Positions 16,401-25,523 of a stretch of 46,201 bases of DNA are shown piece after piece. The notes beneath the pieces were generated by a model. The model did not search any database and was not told the origin of the DNA. It saw only the letters and a program-made list of their open reading frames with translations. The position numbers were made by a program, and so were the translations under genes. Numbering within the stretch: the first letter of the stretch is position 1; each line of letters begins with the position of its first letter. The DNA comes from JBFHIZ01 sp041596215 (GTDB lineage Bacteria; Bacillota; Clostridia; Lachnospirales; Lachnospiraceae): the NCBI GenBank assembly GCA_041596215.1, contig JBFHIZ010000018.1, positions 1 through 46,201 on the forward strand. Reading direction: 5' to 3'.

Positions 16401-17303
16401 TTATATGGCTCCTTTCATTTTCTTTTTCCAATATGGCACTGCTAGGAAAATTGCGACAACCATTGCCGTTAATAATTTCAAATAGTTTGTATTAATTCCT
16501 AATTGAATAACGACTTGTAATACCGCATAATATACAATTCCACCAATCACAACGGCTACTAATCGCAATGCAAAATTATGGAATATTTTTCCAAGAATAA
16601 CCTCTCCAATAATTACTGCTGCAAGTCCAATTACAATGGCACCTCTTCCCATATTTACATCCGCAAATCCTTGATATTGTGTCAGTAACGCACTAGAAAA
16701 CGCTACGATTCCATTCGATATCATTAATCCCAACACAATATTAAACTTTGTATTTATTCCCTGTGCCCGGCTCATATTTTGATTGTTTCCTGTTGCTCTC
16801 ATAGAACAACCGATTTCGGTTCCAAAGAACCAGTACAACAGAATTACGATAATCACACAACATATGATTAATCGAAAGATTGTGTTTTCAAAAATCGAAA
16901 CATTTCTTATTTTCAATAGCGAAACCATTAAATCATAATTCATTGCACTAATACCTTGATTTGCTTTCCCCATAATTACAAGATTTACAGAATATAATGC
17001 TAACTGCGTCAAAATACCAGCAAGAATTGCCGGAATTCCCATTAATGTATGGAAAACTCCGGTTGCAAGTCCTGCTAACATACCAGCTCCAGTGGCTGCA
17101 AGCATACTAAATAGCATGCCATGCCCCCCTGTCATCATCATGATAAAAACTGCACCTCCTGTACACATGGATCCATCTACAGTCAAATCAGCAACATCCA
17201 ATACTTTATAAGTTATATAAACGCCAATTGCCATAATTCCCCATATTAATCCTTGAGCAATCGCTCCAGGCATTGCATTAAAAAGTGATGCAATAATTTC
17301 CAC
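16401..17303 (-). CDS. ABC transporter permease (TrpY/COG4120 type)
   Basis: A 300-residue permease with eight or nine hydrophobic segments, related to the branched-chain LivH type. Family stretches are GLIWGIMAIGVYITYKVLD near the N terminus, ADLTVDGSMCTGGAV (about residues 38-52), GTEIGCSMRATGNNQNMSRA (about 165-184) and GLMISNGIVAFSSALL. The start is a GTG, eight bases after GGAGG; no better ATG lies nearby. A single permease gene implies a homodimer. It lies between the lipoprotein and the ATPase genes with gaps of 27 and 1 bases. Confidence 0.87.
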   Translation of the reverse strand: MEIIASLFNAMPGAIAQGLIWGIMAIGVYITYKVLDVADLTVDGSMCTGGAVFIMMMTGGHGMLFSMLAATGAGMLAGLATGVFHTLMGIPAILAGILTQLALYSVNLVIMGKANQGISAMNYDLMVSLLKIRNVSIFENTIFRLIICCVIIVILLYWFFGTEIGCSMRATGNNQNMSRAQGINTKFNIVLGLMISNGIVAFSSALLTQYQGFADVNMGRGAIVIGLAAVIIGEVILGKIFHNFALRLVAVVIGGIVYYAVLQVVIQLGINTNYLKLLTAMVVAIFLAVPYWKKKMKGAI

Positions 17304-17330
17304 AATAACTACCTCCGATATTATTTATTC

Positions 17331-18377
17331 TTATTCACTAATTGCTTCATATCCTTCTGGAACTGTAAGTCCTAAATCTTCACAAATTACTGCATTATAT
17401 AATTTTGTGAATTGTGGTGCATATTCAATAGGCATCGTTGAAATATCTGCTCCATTAACTAAAATTTCATAAGCCATTAAACCAGTTGCATATCCTATAT
17501 CATAATAGCTAATTGATAAAGTTGCAACCCCACATCCTGCACAAATTCCAGCTTCACCAGCAATAATAGGCACGCCTGCTGGGCGACAAATATTATCAAT
17601 AATACTTGTATTATTTGCGGCTGTATTATCAGTCGGAATATAAATCACATCACTTTCTTGTGCTGCTTTTGTTGTTACTGTAGCAATATCATTAGAATCT
17701 ACAAATGAATATTCACTAACAGTATATCCTAATGCTTCAAGTTCTGCTTTGATTACATTTACTTGATATGCTGAATTTGCTTCTGCTGAACAATATAAAA
17801 CCCCAACATTAGTTACATCTGGAAACCACTCTGCTACCATTGTAGCTTGCCCATCAAGTGGTGCAAGATCTGATGTTCCTGATATATTTCTTCCGGTCAC
17901 ACCATCAAAATCAGCAATATCTAATGCTGTTCCATATTCGGTAATCGATGTTCCAAGAATTGGAATATCAATCGTTGCCGATGAAGCTGCCTGAAGTGCT
18001 GGAGTTGCATTCGCCATAATCAAATCAACATCATTTGAAACAAACGCATTTACAATAGTAGAACAAGTAGCCGTATCCCCTTGTCCATTTTGCAAATCAA
18101 ATTCCACGTTATCCCCGAGTTTCTCAGTTAACGCAGCTTGAAATCCTTCTGTTGCTGCATCTAGAGCAACGTGTTGAACTAATTGACAAATACCAATTTT
18201 ATATACGGTATCCTCTTCTACAACTTCTTCTACCATTTCTTCTTCTGTTTCCATATTTTCTGTTGTATCATTTGTCACCATATTATCTTCATTGTTTGTT
18301 GTGTTTCCACAAGCAACGATAGATGTCATCATGGCAACTGTAAGAATTATTGCAAATAACTTTTTCATTTTTCTCAT
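17331..18377 (-). CDS. ABC transporter substrate-binding lipoprotein (TrpX/DUF534 type)
   Basis: A 348-residue lipoprotein with lipobox IVAC, an acidic linker, and an ABC_sub_bind (PF04392) domain. Visible family segments are YKIGICQLVQHVALDAATEG at the mature start, IMANATPALQAASSATIDIP, ILGTSITEYG, DLAPLDGQATMV and the C-terminal GYATGLMAYEIL. Characterised relatives bind tryptophan or tyrosine; others are of unknown specificity. AAGGAGG supports the ATG at 18377. The promoter TTGACT-17-TATAAT lies about 75 bp upstream with a short leader and no T-box visible, so the operon is not obviously controlled by tRNA charging. Confidence 0.88.
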   Translation of the reverse strand: MRKMKKLFAIILTVAMMTSIVACGNTTNNEDNMVTNDTTENMETEEEMVEEVVEEDTVYKIGICQLVQHVALDAATEGFQAALTEKLGDNVEFDLQNGQGDTATCSTIVNAFVSNDVDLIMANATPALQAASSATIDIPILGTSITEYGTALDIADFDGVTGRNISGTSDLAPLDGQATMVAEWFPDVTNVGVLYCSAEANSAYQVNVIKAELEALGYTVSEYSFVDSNDIATVTTKAAQESDVIYIPTDNTAANNTSIIDNICRPAGVPIIAGEAGICAGCGVATLSISYYDIGYATGLMAYEILVNGADISTMPIEYAPQFTKLYNAVICEDLGLTVPEGYEAISE

Positions 18378-18486
18378 TTTTCTCCTCCTTAATACTCTAC
18401 TTACTTTTTTCGTAATTTCTCGTACTAAGTTTATAATTATAATCTATTCACATTAACAAGTCAACGTGTAAAAGTGTTCTTTCTCA

Positions 18487-18515
18487 AAAAAAATACCACA
18501 GAATGGTATTTTTTT
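18487..18515 (-). terminator. Terminator of the H-NOX receptor gene
   Basis: AAAATACCA pairs with TGGTATTTT across a 5-nt loop with A and T runs on both sides, 25 bp past the receptor stop codon. It separates the receptor from the promoter of the next ABC operon. Confidence 0.8.
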
Positions 18516-18540
18516 GTTTTATTTATTTTTCATAGCAAAT

Positions 18541-20334
18541 TTAAATATGATATTTACCAAGATCTTCTTGGAAATTGGTAATCATTGTATCAAATACGTC
18601 AATTTGTTTTGTCAATTCATGAATATGTTCAATATACATTGCAACATTGGCATTTGCTTCTTGTGTTGCCGCAGAGTTTTCTTCTGCGCTTGCTGCTAAA
18701 TTCTGTGTATTATCAAAAACTGAAGATAATTGGTCTGCCTCGTGTTTTAAGTCTTTTGAAGTTTTAATCATCAAATCGGATACACTCTTCAATCGTTCAT
18801 TTGATTGTGCCGATATTTCCACTGCATTTTTCAAATTACCGTTTTCCGTATCCAGTACTTCATATTGTTTATCAATACCCTTTACTACTACTCCAATACT
18901 AGTAACAAAACTTGTTAAACTTTCATTTATTTTTTCAACTGCTAAATTCGTTTCTACTGATAAAGATCGTACTTCTTCAGCTACAACGGAAAATCCTTTT
19001 CCAGCTTCTCCTGCTCGTGCTGCTTCAATCGATGCATTTAAAGCAAGTAAATTCGTCTGTTTTGCAATTCCTGCTACAATGGAAACAATCTGAGTGATAT
19101 CTTCTGCTTTTGTTCTCATATGATTGCTTTGCGATTTTATTTCACTAAATTGATGTAATACATCATTAATTTCATTTGCTGATTCGGAAACCTTATAAAA
19201 GCTCCCTTCGATTCCGGAAACTGCATCTTCAATTTTCACTTTATTATCTTCACTTTCACCCGAAACACTATTTAAATTTGTGATGCTTTCATTCAATACC
19301 GTCACAACTTGTTCTGTATCTTCCGCTTGGGAAATAGCTGCAATGGCAACCTGATCCAAAACACCAATAATATCATCCGACGTCATTTGCATTGTTTTTG
19401 CAATCCCTGAAACCGAAGTATTAAATGTAACCATCTCATCAACAATTGCATTGAAATTAATAAAATCTTTTTGTACACTTCTCTTTAACAGATTAATATT
19501 TTCCATAATCACTTCATATTCATCTTTTGAATAAAGAACTTTTGCTTCTACAAAATCACCAGTTGTCAATTTCTCAATTTCTTCTTTAATCAAACTTTCT
19601 GGTCTTTTCAATAACATATTAGAAAGTGAAGAAATAATAAACGTAGCAACAGTTACGATTGTCGCATACAAAGGATTATGAAGTAACAAAAAAGATAGTA
19701 TTCCCATAAAAACAGTCGTTATCAAAGCTGATTTTATCGCTGTTTTTTTAATAAATCCTAACGACAATACTTTGTTTACACGATACTTCTTTACCGATTG
19801 AATTTCTTGTTCAAATGTAATAATAAATTCAGCCTTTCCAATTTCCTTATGAATAAGTTCAATTTCCATTTTTTCGTCAAAAAATTTAGCAACCCCAATT
19901 AGTAAACCTCTTAGGTATTCTACAAACCCTCTTTTCGAGCGATACGTAAAAAGTATTTGATGCGCAGATATTGGTTTGACGTCCAATATCGGTGGTGTAG
20001 CCCCATTTATTCTTTTCATTACAATAACATGTACATCGTTCATTGATTTTAAGAACTGATAAGCAGACTCATGCCGAAAAAATCCCGGATAATTTTCGCT
20101 AAACGTCACCAAATTCTCTTGCCCAATAATATTCCATATATCATCATGTGTTTTTCCAGTTAATTCTCCGATTCTATCTATTAAACCACTTGCAATTTGA
20201 TCTGGCACATTTTCAAGTGGTGAAAAAATTCGATCTATTTCTAATTTATGTTCTCTTAACGATTGATTTACAATCTCATCTCCAAATAATTTTCTTGATG
20301 TTCTAATCCATGTAGCAACTACTGTTCCCTTCAT
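18541..20334 (-). CDS. H-NOX (heme gas sensor) methyl-accepting chemotaxis protein
   Basis: A 597-residue fusion. Residues 1-185 are an H-NOX heme domain collinear with that of Caldanaerobacter (Tt H-NOX): MKGTVVATW start, IFSPLENV, proximal heme ligand His102 (NDVHVIV), GATPP with Pro115, and the heme-propionate motif Y131-x-S133-x-R135. The distal O2-stabilising residues Trp9, Asn74 and Tyr140 are all present. Two membrane helices follow (about 193-245), then a linker and the MCP signalling helices with the tip TNLLALNASIEAARAGEAGK (about 425-445). It should link O2 (or NO) binding to CheA, giving aerotaxis or escape from oxygen in an anaerobe. It appears monocistronic. Confidence 0.93.
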   Translation of the reverse strand: MKGTVVATWIRTSRKLFGDEIVNQSLREHKLEIDRIFSPLENVPDQIASGLIDRIGELTGKTHDDIWNIIGQENLVTFSENYPGFFRHESAYQFLKSMNDVHVIVMKRINGATPPILDVKPISAHQILFTYRSKRGFVEYLRGLLIGVAKFFDEKMEIELIHKEIGKAEFIITFEQEIQSVKKYRVNKVLSLGFIKKTAIKSALITTVFMGILSFLLLHNPLYATIVTVATFIISSLSNMLLKRPESLIKEEIEKLTTGDFVEAKVLYSKDEYEVIMENINLLKRSVQKDFINFNAIVDEMVTFNTSVSGIAKTMQMTSDDIIGVLDQVAIAAISQAEDTEQVVTVLNESITNLNSVSGESEDNKVKIEDAVSGIEGSFYKVSESANEINDVLHQFSEIKSQSNHMRTKAEDITQIVSIVAGIAKQTNLLALNASIEAARAGEAGKGFSVVAEEVRSLSVETNLAVEKINESLTSFVTSIGVVVKGIDKQYEVLDTENGNLKNAVEISAQSNERLKSVSDLMIKTSKDLKHEADQLSSVFDNTQNLAASAEENSAATQEANANVAMYIEHIHELTKQIDVFDTMITNFQEDLGKYHI

Positions 20335-20535
20335 TTTTTTACCTCCAAAATTCTTGTTTCAATTTTATCATAGACAATATCTAGTTACAATTAATTTCAT
20401 TCTGCAATTTATGCGAATAAATCTTCTATTCAAAAAACTTTGAAAAGCAATTGCTAGCATACTTCTATTTCATCTTGTTCCTTTTTATATCTATCCTAAT
20501 TTCAAATAAATTCCTCTACCTAATATAGTACCAAA

Positions 20536-21402
20536 TTAATAAAAAATCTGCACCAATGGAGAATCTTTTGATAAAATCAAAATATTGTCTTCATTTGTCA
20601 AACTATTTTTTGCTGCATCCAATGCTCTGACGAAAGAATAAAATTCAGCCTTTGATTCATCATCATAGGAATTTGAAAGGATACTCATATATTCTGCTTC
20701 ACCTTCTGCAAGTATGGTTTCTGCTTGTTTTTCACTTTCGGAAAGCATTACCGTAACTTTTCGATCCGTTTGATTCTTTATAATTTGTGCCTCGGATTCT
20801 CCTTCTGCTGTATATTGTGCAGCAATATTATTTCTTTCCGAAATCATACGTTCATAAACTGCAAGTTTATTGTCATCTGGTAAATCGATTTGTTTAATAT
20901 CCACCGTAATGATATTAATTCCATAATCCAAATAGGTGTCTGCTAGATTATTTAAAATAATCGTACTAATTGAATCCCTTGCTTCAATAACAGCTTCCTG
21001 TGTCATACTAGAGAAGGTGGTTTTTAATGCATTATAAATCATAGCATCCAATCGTTGTTCTGCTGAACCAACCGATGCACCTAAGCTCTGTGTGAACTTT
21101 GTAGCATCCGTTATTTCCCATATTGCATAACAATCTGCTATCATAGATTTTTTATCTGCTGTAATTACATCCGAAGATGCCAAATCATAAAACAGTTTTG
21201 TCTTTGGAATTTTGCTTACTTGTTGTACAAACGGCACTTTAAAGTACAATCCTGCTTCTGTTTTAATTGTTTTTATCTTACCAAATTCTTTTACTACTGC
21301 AAATTCATTTTCTTTCGCTGAATAAACAGAAGTACTTATTGTAATTACTCCTAGTAGAAGTAAAACGATGACTACCGCAGTAATAATATTCTTTTTTCTC
21401 AT
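20536..21402 (-). CDS. hflC: HflC-like SPFH/band 7 membrane protein
   Basis: A 288-residue protein with one N-terminal membrane anchor (about residues 5-27) and an SPFH domain facing outside. Family marks are NEFAVVKEFGKI, GLYFKVPFVQQVSKIPKTKL, and late in the protein the helix RNNIAAQYTAEGESEAQIIK typical of HflC. With HflK it forms a large cage that regulates the FtsH protease. Readings from 21453 extend it by 17 residues, but AAGGAG just upstream of 21402 marks this ATG. The gene follows hflK by 10 bases, so it is co-transcribed. The C terminus DSPLVQIFY is short, as in other Clostridia. Confidence 0.87.
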   Translation of the reverse strand: MRKKNIITAVVIVLLLLGVITISTSVYSAKENEFAVVKEFGKIKTIKTEAGLYFKVPFVQQVSKIPKTKLFYDLASSDVITADKKSMIADCYAIWEITDATKFTQSLGASVGSAEQRLDAMIYNALKTTFSSMTQEAVIEARDSISTIILNNLADTYLDYGINIITVDIKQIDLPDDNKLAVYERMISERNNIAAQYTAEGESEAQIIKNQTDRKVTVMLSESEKQAETILAEGEAEYMSILSNSYDDESKAEFYSFVRALDAAKNSLTNEDNILILSKDSPLVQIFY

Positions 21403-21412
21403 TTTTTTCTCC

Positions 21413-22345
21413 TTAATTTCCGGTTGTTGACGTTGTGGAAGAAAAATCATCAAGTGGCAACAAGGTATCGGTATCGCTTGATCCTTCTATGACAATTTTT
21501 ATATTTGGTAACAGTTCTTCCATTGCTTCATAAAACATTCTTTCTTTCGTAATTGTTGGAAATTTAATATACTCTTCATACATTTCATTAAATCTAACAA
21601 CTTGTCCTTCAGCTTCATTAATTCTTGCAATTTTCACTGCTTCTGCTTCTTGTATAATTTTGTCAGCTTCCGCTTCTGCAGCTGGAATATTTTCATTTTC
21701 ATATTGATATGCTAAATTAAGTGCTGTTTCTTTGCTTTGTTTTGCATTTTCAACATTTTTAAAGGCTTCAATCACTTCTTCTGTCGGTGGTTCTGCATCT
21801 TGAATTGTAATATTTACTAACAAAATACCCACATCCAATTGATTCATTTTATCAATAATCAATTCTTTAACGTTTGCTTGAATTTCACTTTTCCCAGTGG
21901 TAAGTACATCATCCACTGAATAAGAACCAATCACGGTACGAACCGCATGTTGCGTAACACTTCTTAAAATTTCTTCTGGACTCTCCGAAGCATATAAATA
22001 TTTAACCGGATCACTCACCTTGTATTCACCATAAAAATCAACATTGATAAAATTGTAATCCGCAGTAATCATTAGACTCTCTTCCGCAATAGTGGTAACC
22101 CCTTCAGTTTTTGTTCGGTACCCCATTTCATAGCCTTTGACTTCGGTACTAACTTTTGTAACATTTTGTATCAAGGGTATTTTGGTATGCAATCCCTTAT
22201 CGGAGACCAAATTAGCTCGTCCAAAAGTTGTAACAACAGCTTGTTGTCCCTCATTAATAGTATAGAAACTACTTAACCCTAATATAATTGCTACGATCAC
22301 AATAATTCCTATCGCTATGATCTTTTTTAAATCTTTTACTTCCAT
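21413..22345 (-). CDS. hflK: HflK-like SPFH/band 7 membrane protein
   Basis: A 310-residue protein with a single N-terminal membrane helix (about residues 8-28) followed by the SPFH domain: INEGQQAVVTTFGRANLVSD, GLHTKIPLIQNVTKV, and the HflK-type VNITIQDAEPPTEEVIEAFK (about 180-200), then a coiled-coil helix rich in Ala and Glu. It is the partner of HflC downstream. AAAGGAG five bases before the ATG at 22345 supports this start over 22378. It lacks the glycine-rich N-terminal region of E. coli HflK, as usual in Firmicutes. It lies 40 bases after ldh and may share its transcript. Confidence 0.87.
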   Translation of the reverse strand: MEVKDLKKIIAIGIIVIVAIILGLSSFYTINEGQQAVVTTFGRANLVSDKGLHTKIPLIQNVTKVSTEVKGYEMGYRTKTEGVTTIAEESLMITADYNFINVDFYGEYKVSDPVKYLYASESPEEILRSVTQHAVRTVIGSYSVDDVLTTGKSEIQANVKELIIDKMNQLDVGILLVNITIQDAEPPTEEVIEAFKNVENAKQSKETALNLAYQYENENIPAAEAEADKIIQEAEAVKIARINEAEGQVVRFNEMYEEYIKFPTITKERMFYEAMEELLPNIKIVIEGSSDTDTLLPLDDFSSTTSTTGN

Positions 22346-22385
22346 GTTTTCTCCTTTTATTACTGATTTATGTTCCATTTGCCGA

Positions 22386-23333
22386 TTATTCTTTAATTCG
22401 TTGTGTATATTCTCGAATCACTGCTACGGAAGCTTTTAACTTAACAAGTTCTTCTTCCGTCAAATGTACTTCTACTACATCTTCTACACCACTCCGATTT
22501 AAAATAACGGGTACTCCACAAAAAACATCCGACTCTCCATATTCGCCTTCAAGTAGTGTAGAAACAGGAATTATTTTATTTTCATCATTTAAAATTGCTT
22601 TTACAATACCTGCAACGGTAGTTGCGATTCCATAACAAGTAGTACCTTTAACTTCTAAAATATCAAATCCAATTCGCATTACTCTATTTACCAATTCATC
22701 CAAATTCACATTAGCAAATTCATCATTATCTTGTATAATATCAACAAATTTTTTACCACCAACCGTTACCAAAGACCATGGACACATTTGACTATCTCCA
22801 TGCTCTCCCATGGTATAGGCTTGTACACTTCTAGGGTCAACTTTACAAAGATCCCCAATAAAATACTTCAATCTTGCAGAATCCATTGCCGTGCCCGTTC
22901 CAATTACCTGATTTTTAGGCAACCCAGAAATTTTATATACATAATGTGCAATTACATCTACTGGATTTGATACCACAATAAAATGCCCCTCAAAACCACT
23001 CTCCATTATCGGTTCAACAATGGATTTTGCAATTTTTGCTGATAAATCCAACGTATCTAGTCTTGTTTGTCCTAATTTGGGTGGTGCACCGGCTGTAATA
23101 ATGACAATATCTGCATCCGCACAATCACTATATTCGCCTTCGGAAACCTTAACATTTCTATTTAAATATTCTACACAATGGCATAAATCCATTACTTCTC
23201 CATGTGCTTTTCCACGATTTATATCAATTATCATAACTTCATCACAAATTCCTTGTGTGATTAAGCTAAATGCAGTAGAAGATCCCACCAAACCAGCTCC
23301 CACGATTACAATTTTATTTCGATTTACGGTCAT
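22386..23333 (-). CDS. ldh: L-lactate dehydrogenase
   Basis: A 315-residue NAD-dependent enzyme reducing pyruvate to L-lactate. The Rossmann fingerprint is VIVGAGLVGSS; the NAD-specific acidic residue follows in MIIDINRGKAHGE. The substrate loop reads APPKLGQTRLDTL with catalytic arginine, VVSNPVDVIAHYVYK holds the conserved NPVD, GTAMDSARLK the substrate-binding arginine, and GEHGDSQ the catalytic histidine. These match LDH better than malate dehydrogenase. AAGGA five bases upstream selects the ATG at 23333 rather than 23354. Role: regeneration of NAD+ in fermentation. It precedes hflKC on the same strand. Confidence 0.92.
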   Translation of the reverse strand: MTVNRNKIVIVGAGLVGSSTAFSLITQGICDEVMIIDINRGKAHGEVMDLCHCVEYLNRNVKVSEGEYSDCADADIVIITAGAPPKLGQTRLDTLDLSAKIAKSIVEPIMESGFEGHFIVVSNPVDVIAHYVYKISGLPKNQVIGTGTAMDSARLKYFIGDLCKVDPRSVQAYTMGEHGDSQMCPWSLVTVGGKKFVDIIQDNDEFANVNLDELVNRVMRIGFDILEVKGTTCYGIATTVAGIVKAILNDENKIIPVSTLLEGEYGESDVFCGVPVILNRSGVEDVVEVHLTEEELVKLKASVAVIREYTQRIKE

Positions 23334-23396
23334 ATTTTTCCTTCTTTCTTCCATCCATTTATTTTTTATGATAAATAGACACTCTATTTATTCTTT

Positions 23397-23424
23397 ATTA
23401 TACATTACAATTACTGATTATCAA
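23397..23424 (-). promoter_or_regulatory. Promoter of ldh
   Basis: On the minus strand TTGATA (23419-23424) and TATAAT (23397-23402) are separated by 16 bp, about 65 nt upstream of the ldh start codon. No clear Rex operator was found beside it. Confidence 0.6.
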
Positions 23425-23521
23425 ACAAAAATTATTCCATCCTTCGTATTTGATTATAGAAATCCAAAACTAACGTTTTTTCTTCAAAGGTAATCCATAT
23501 CGTTTCTGGTTTACGATTTGT

Positions 23522-24698
23522 TTAACTATATTTCGAATCAAATCTTGGATAATCTAACACAACCGGTTCTTCATTGATTAAAAACATTTAATTATATATC
23601 ATTTTCTTCCAAATACATAATTTTCATCTAAAACCACTTGATCCATTCGATTTTCCGGAAAATATGCGTGCGTGTATTGCACTAAATCGTCCTCCATAAA
23701 ACCTTTTTGTATTCCTATTTTATATAAGGTCATATTAATATTTTCATTTTGAACTGAATATGGGTTTCTACCGTTTCCAACCCAATAACTCGGTGAATTG
23801 CTTAATGCTCCTTTCTCCGAAAAAGGTTTTGCTGGATGAATTGTAAAAATGCTTACTTCTCCATCTATAGTAGCCGTCCAAATATGCTGTTGGTCACCAA
23901 ATTCGCCTGGATGATATGCTTGTGCCGTTGCCATCATGTAATCGTCCGTTCGATACGTATATGTATTAGCCCGTTGAATTGCCACACCATCCGTTACCAT
24001 ATTTAATTGTTTACTTATTGTAGGTAGTAGCTTGGTCCATCGGAGTATGGATAAATCGATCCAACGAAAATCATTCAAGAACTCATTTGACAACATTTGA
24101 TTTTTATGAATATATGTCATAGTTTCTTGAATAACTTCCGGATTCGTAAATGCTTCCATTGCCCACTGCATCATAACCTGATTCGTTTCTTGCCCAACCA
24201 ATCCTTCTTCTTCTAATTCACTTACATCCAAACCATTCGATGCTTTTATCACGATATTTTCATGATCATACCCAATATTTTTTATCACTTCTGGCACTTC
24301 ATATTTGGTGATATATCGAAAATTTAATCCCAAATTAATTGATTCCTCACCCACTTCGTAGTCCCATATAGATTCAGAAACTTCTCGCATACTATTATTC
24401 TCTCCAGCTTTTTTCCCACTTTCATACATTCTTCCCCTGGTTGGTCCATCCAATATTTGAATCCTAATATACTTTTTTAAATTTGTTGCAATTGTTCTTC
24501 TTCAAACACTTCTGGACTTTCATATAAAAGACGTAATAAAGATTGAAGACGAAAATCCGAACAATCATATCTGCCATCAATATATGCACATGCATTCGAC
24601 AGCTCCACATAATCCGCTTCTGTTAAGGGTTCCTTTGTTTTAACTTTTAATAACATTTGATCAAAATCACCTTCCAATGTTCCATTTTCTTTATTCAT
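23522..24698 (-). pseudogene. Decayed pseudogene of a large uncharacterised protein
   Basis: Fragments of one long protein can be read in sequence. The N terminus (from ATG 24698, AAAGGAAG upstream) runs about 73 codons to DGRYDCSDFRLQSLLRLLY and meets a TAA; the same frame then continues as convincing protein, KSILGFKYWMDQPGEE. There it collides with another frame (RGRMYESGKKAG) that is open for about 280 codons, through GDQQHIWTATIDGEV and SYWVGNGRNP, and stops at 23599. A last piece, LINEEPVVLDYPRFDSKY, is readable at 23522-23587. This suggests a nonsense mutation, a large internal deletion with frame change and C-terminal loss. From memory, related intact proteins are several hundred residues longer and of unknown function. 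Confidence 0.72.
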
Positions 24699-24734
24699 TT
24701 TACTTCCTTTGAACACATCGTTTTATAATTTTCC

Positions 24735-25310
24735 TCAAACTTTTAACACCCCACGAAATCCTCGAGAACTATAATACGATTCTGCCCCATTATGATAGGT
24801 AAAAATAGAATCATAACGTCGATCGCAAAAAATCGCTCCACCGAGTTTTCTTATATTATCTGGAGTCTTTACCCAACTTGATGTTTTCGTATCAAATTCA
24901 CCAAATGATTCTAGCAGACGATATTGCTTTTCGGTTAGTATTTCAATCCCTATTTCCATTGCCATCTCTATCGCACTATTTTGAGGCTTATTTTCTTTTC
25001 TTTCCTTTCGAGCTTCCCCATCATAACAAAGGCTTCTACGTCCTATGGGACTTTCTTTCGCACAATCAAAAAAGAAATATCCTTGTGAATTCTTATCGCA
25101 AAGAACAACATCTGGTTCTCCACCTGTTCTTTCCATGTTGCTTAAGATAGTTAATATCTTTGGTTTTTTAAGAATATAATTTTCTACGTCCTTCCAATTC
25201 ACTCCTTCATGCCGTGACATATGTTGTTCAAAACGTTCTTTTAAAATAAGAAGTATCTTACTAAAAACTTCATTGCTTTTTTTTTCTTCTTCATCCATAT
25301 CTTTCCCCAT
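24735..25310 (-). CDS. DUF4256-family protein
   Basis: A 191-residue soluble protein of the DUF4256 family, function unknown. Recognisable segments are ERTGGEPDVVLCDKNSQGYF (about residues 60-79), FFDCAKESPIGRRSLCYDGE, MAMEIGIEILTEKQYRLLES and the C-terminal GGAIFCDRRYDSIFTYHNGA followed by ESYYSSRGFRG. These blocks cover the family from end to end, so the gene looks intact. The start may be ATG 25310 or, with a GGGGAAA ribosome site, ATG 25298. It lies just upstream of the pseudogene on the same strand. Confidence 0.85.
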   Translation of the reverse strand: MGKDMDEEEKKSNEVFSKILLILKERFEQHMSRHEGVNWKDVENYILKKPKILTILSNMERTGGEPDVVLCDKNSQGYFFFDCAKESPIGRRSLCYDGEARKERKENKPQNSAIEMAMEIGIEILTEKQYRLLESFGEFDTKTSSWVKTPDNIRKLGGAIFCDRRYDSIFTYHNGAESYYSSRGFRGVLKV

Positions 25311-25483
25311 TCATATATTTGCACTTGAATAAAATATAATATATATCCGTTTTCCTATTTTTTTATTATACTACATATAATACATACATTTTATTATAAT
25401 TTTCTTAAACTTTATGTAAATATTCTTTCTTTTATGCAATTATTATCTTAGTTTTTATGAATTTTATATTTTCTAACTAAAAA

Positions 25484-25518
25484 GCACCGAAAAAGGACAA
25501 AACATCCTTTCGCAGTGC
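25484..25518 (-). terminator. Terminator of the ubiDAX-ABC operon
   Basis: On the minus strand GCAC-TG-CGAAAGGA pairs with TCCTTTTTCG-GTGC and is followed by TTTTT, directly after the permease stop codon. Confidence 0.75.
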
Positions 25519-25523
25519 ATTCT

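Noticed and set aside
18378..18488. T-box or tryptophan-responsive leader before the TrpX-type operon
   Set aside because: The leader from the TTGACT-17-TATAAT promoter to the start codon is only about 60 nt, with no T-box sequence or terminator.
18647..19093. 148-codon reading frame antisense to the H-NOX receptor
   Set aside because: It lies wholly within the conserved MCP signalling domain on the opposite strand, without its own signals.
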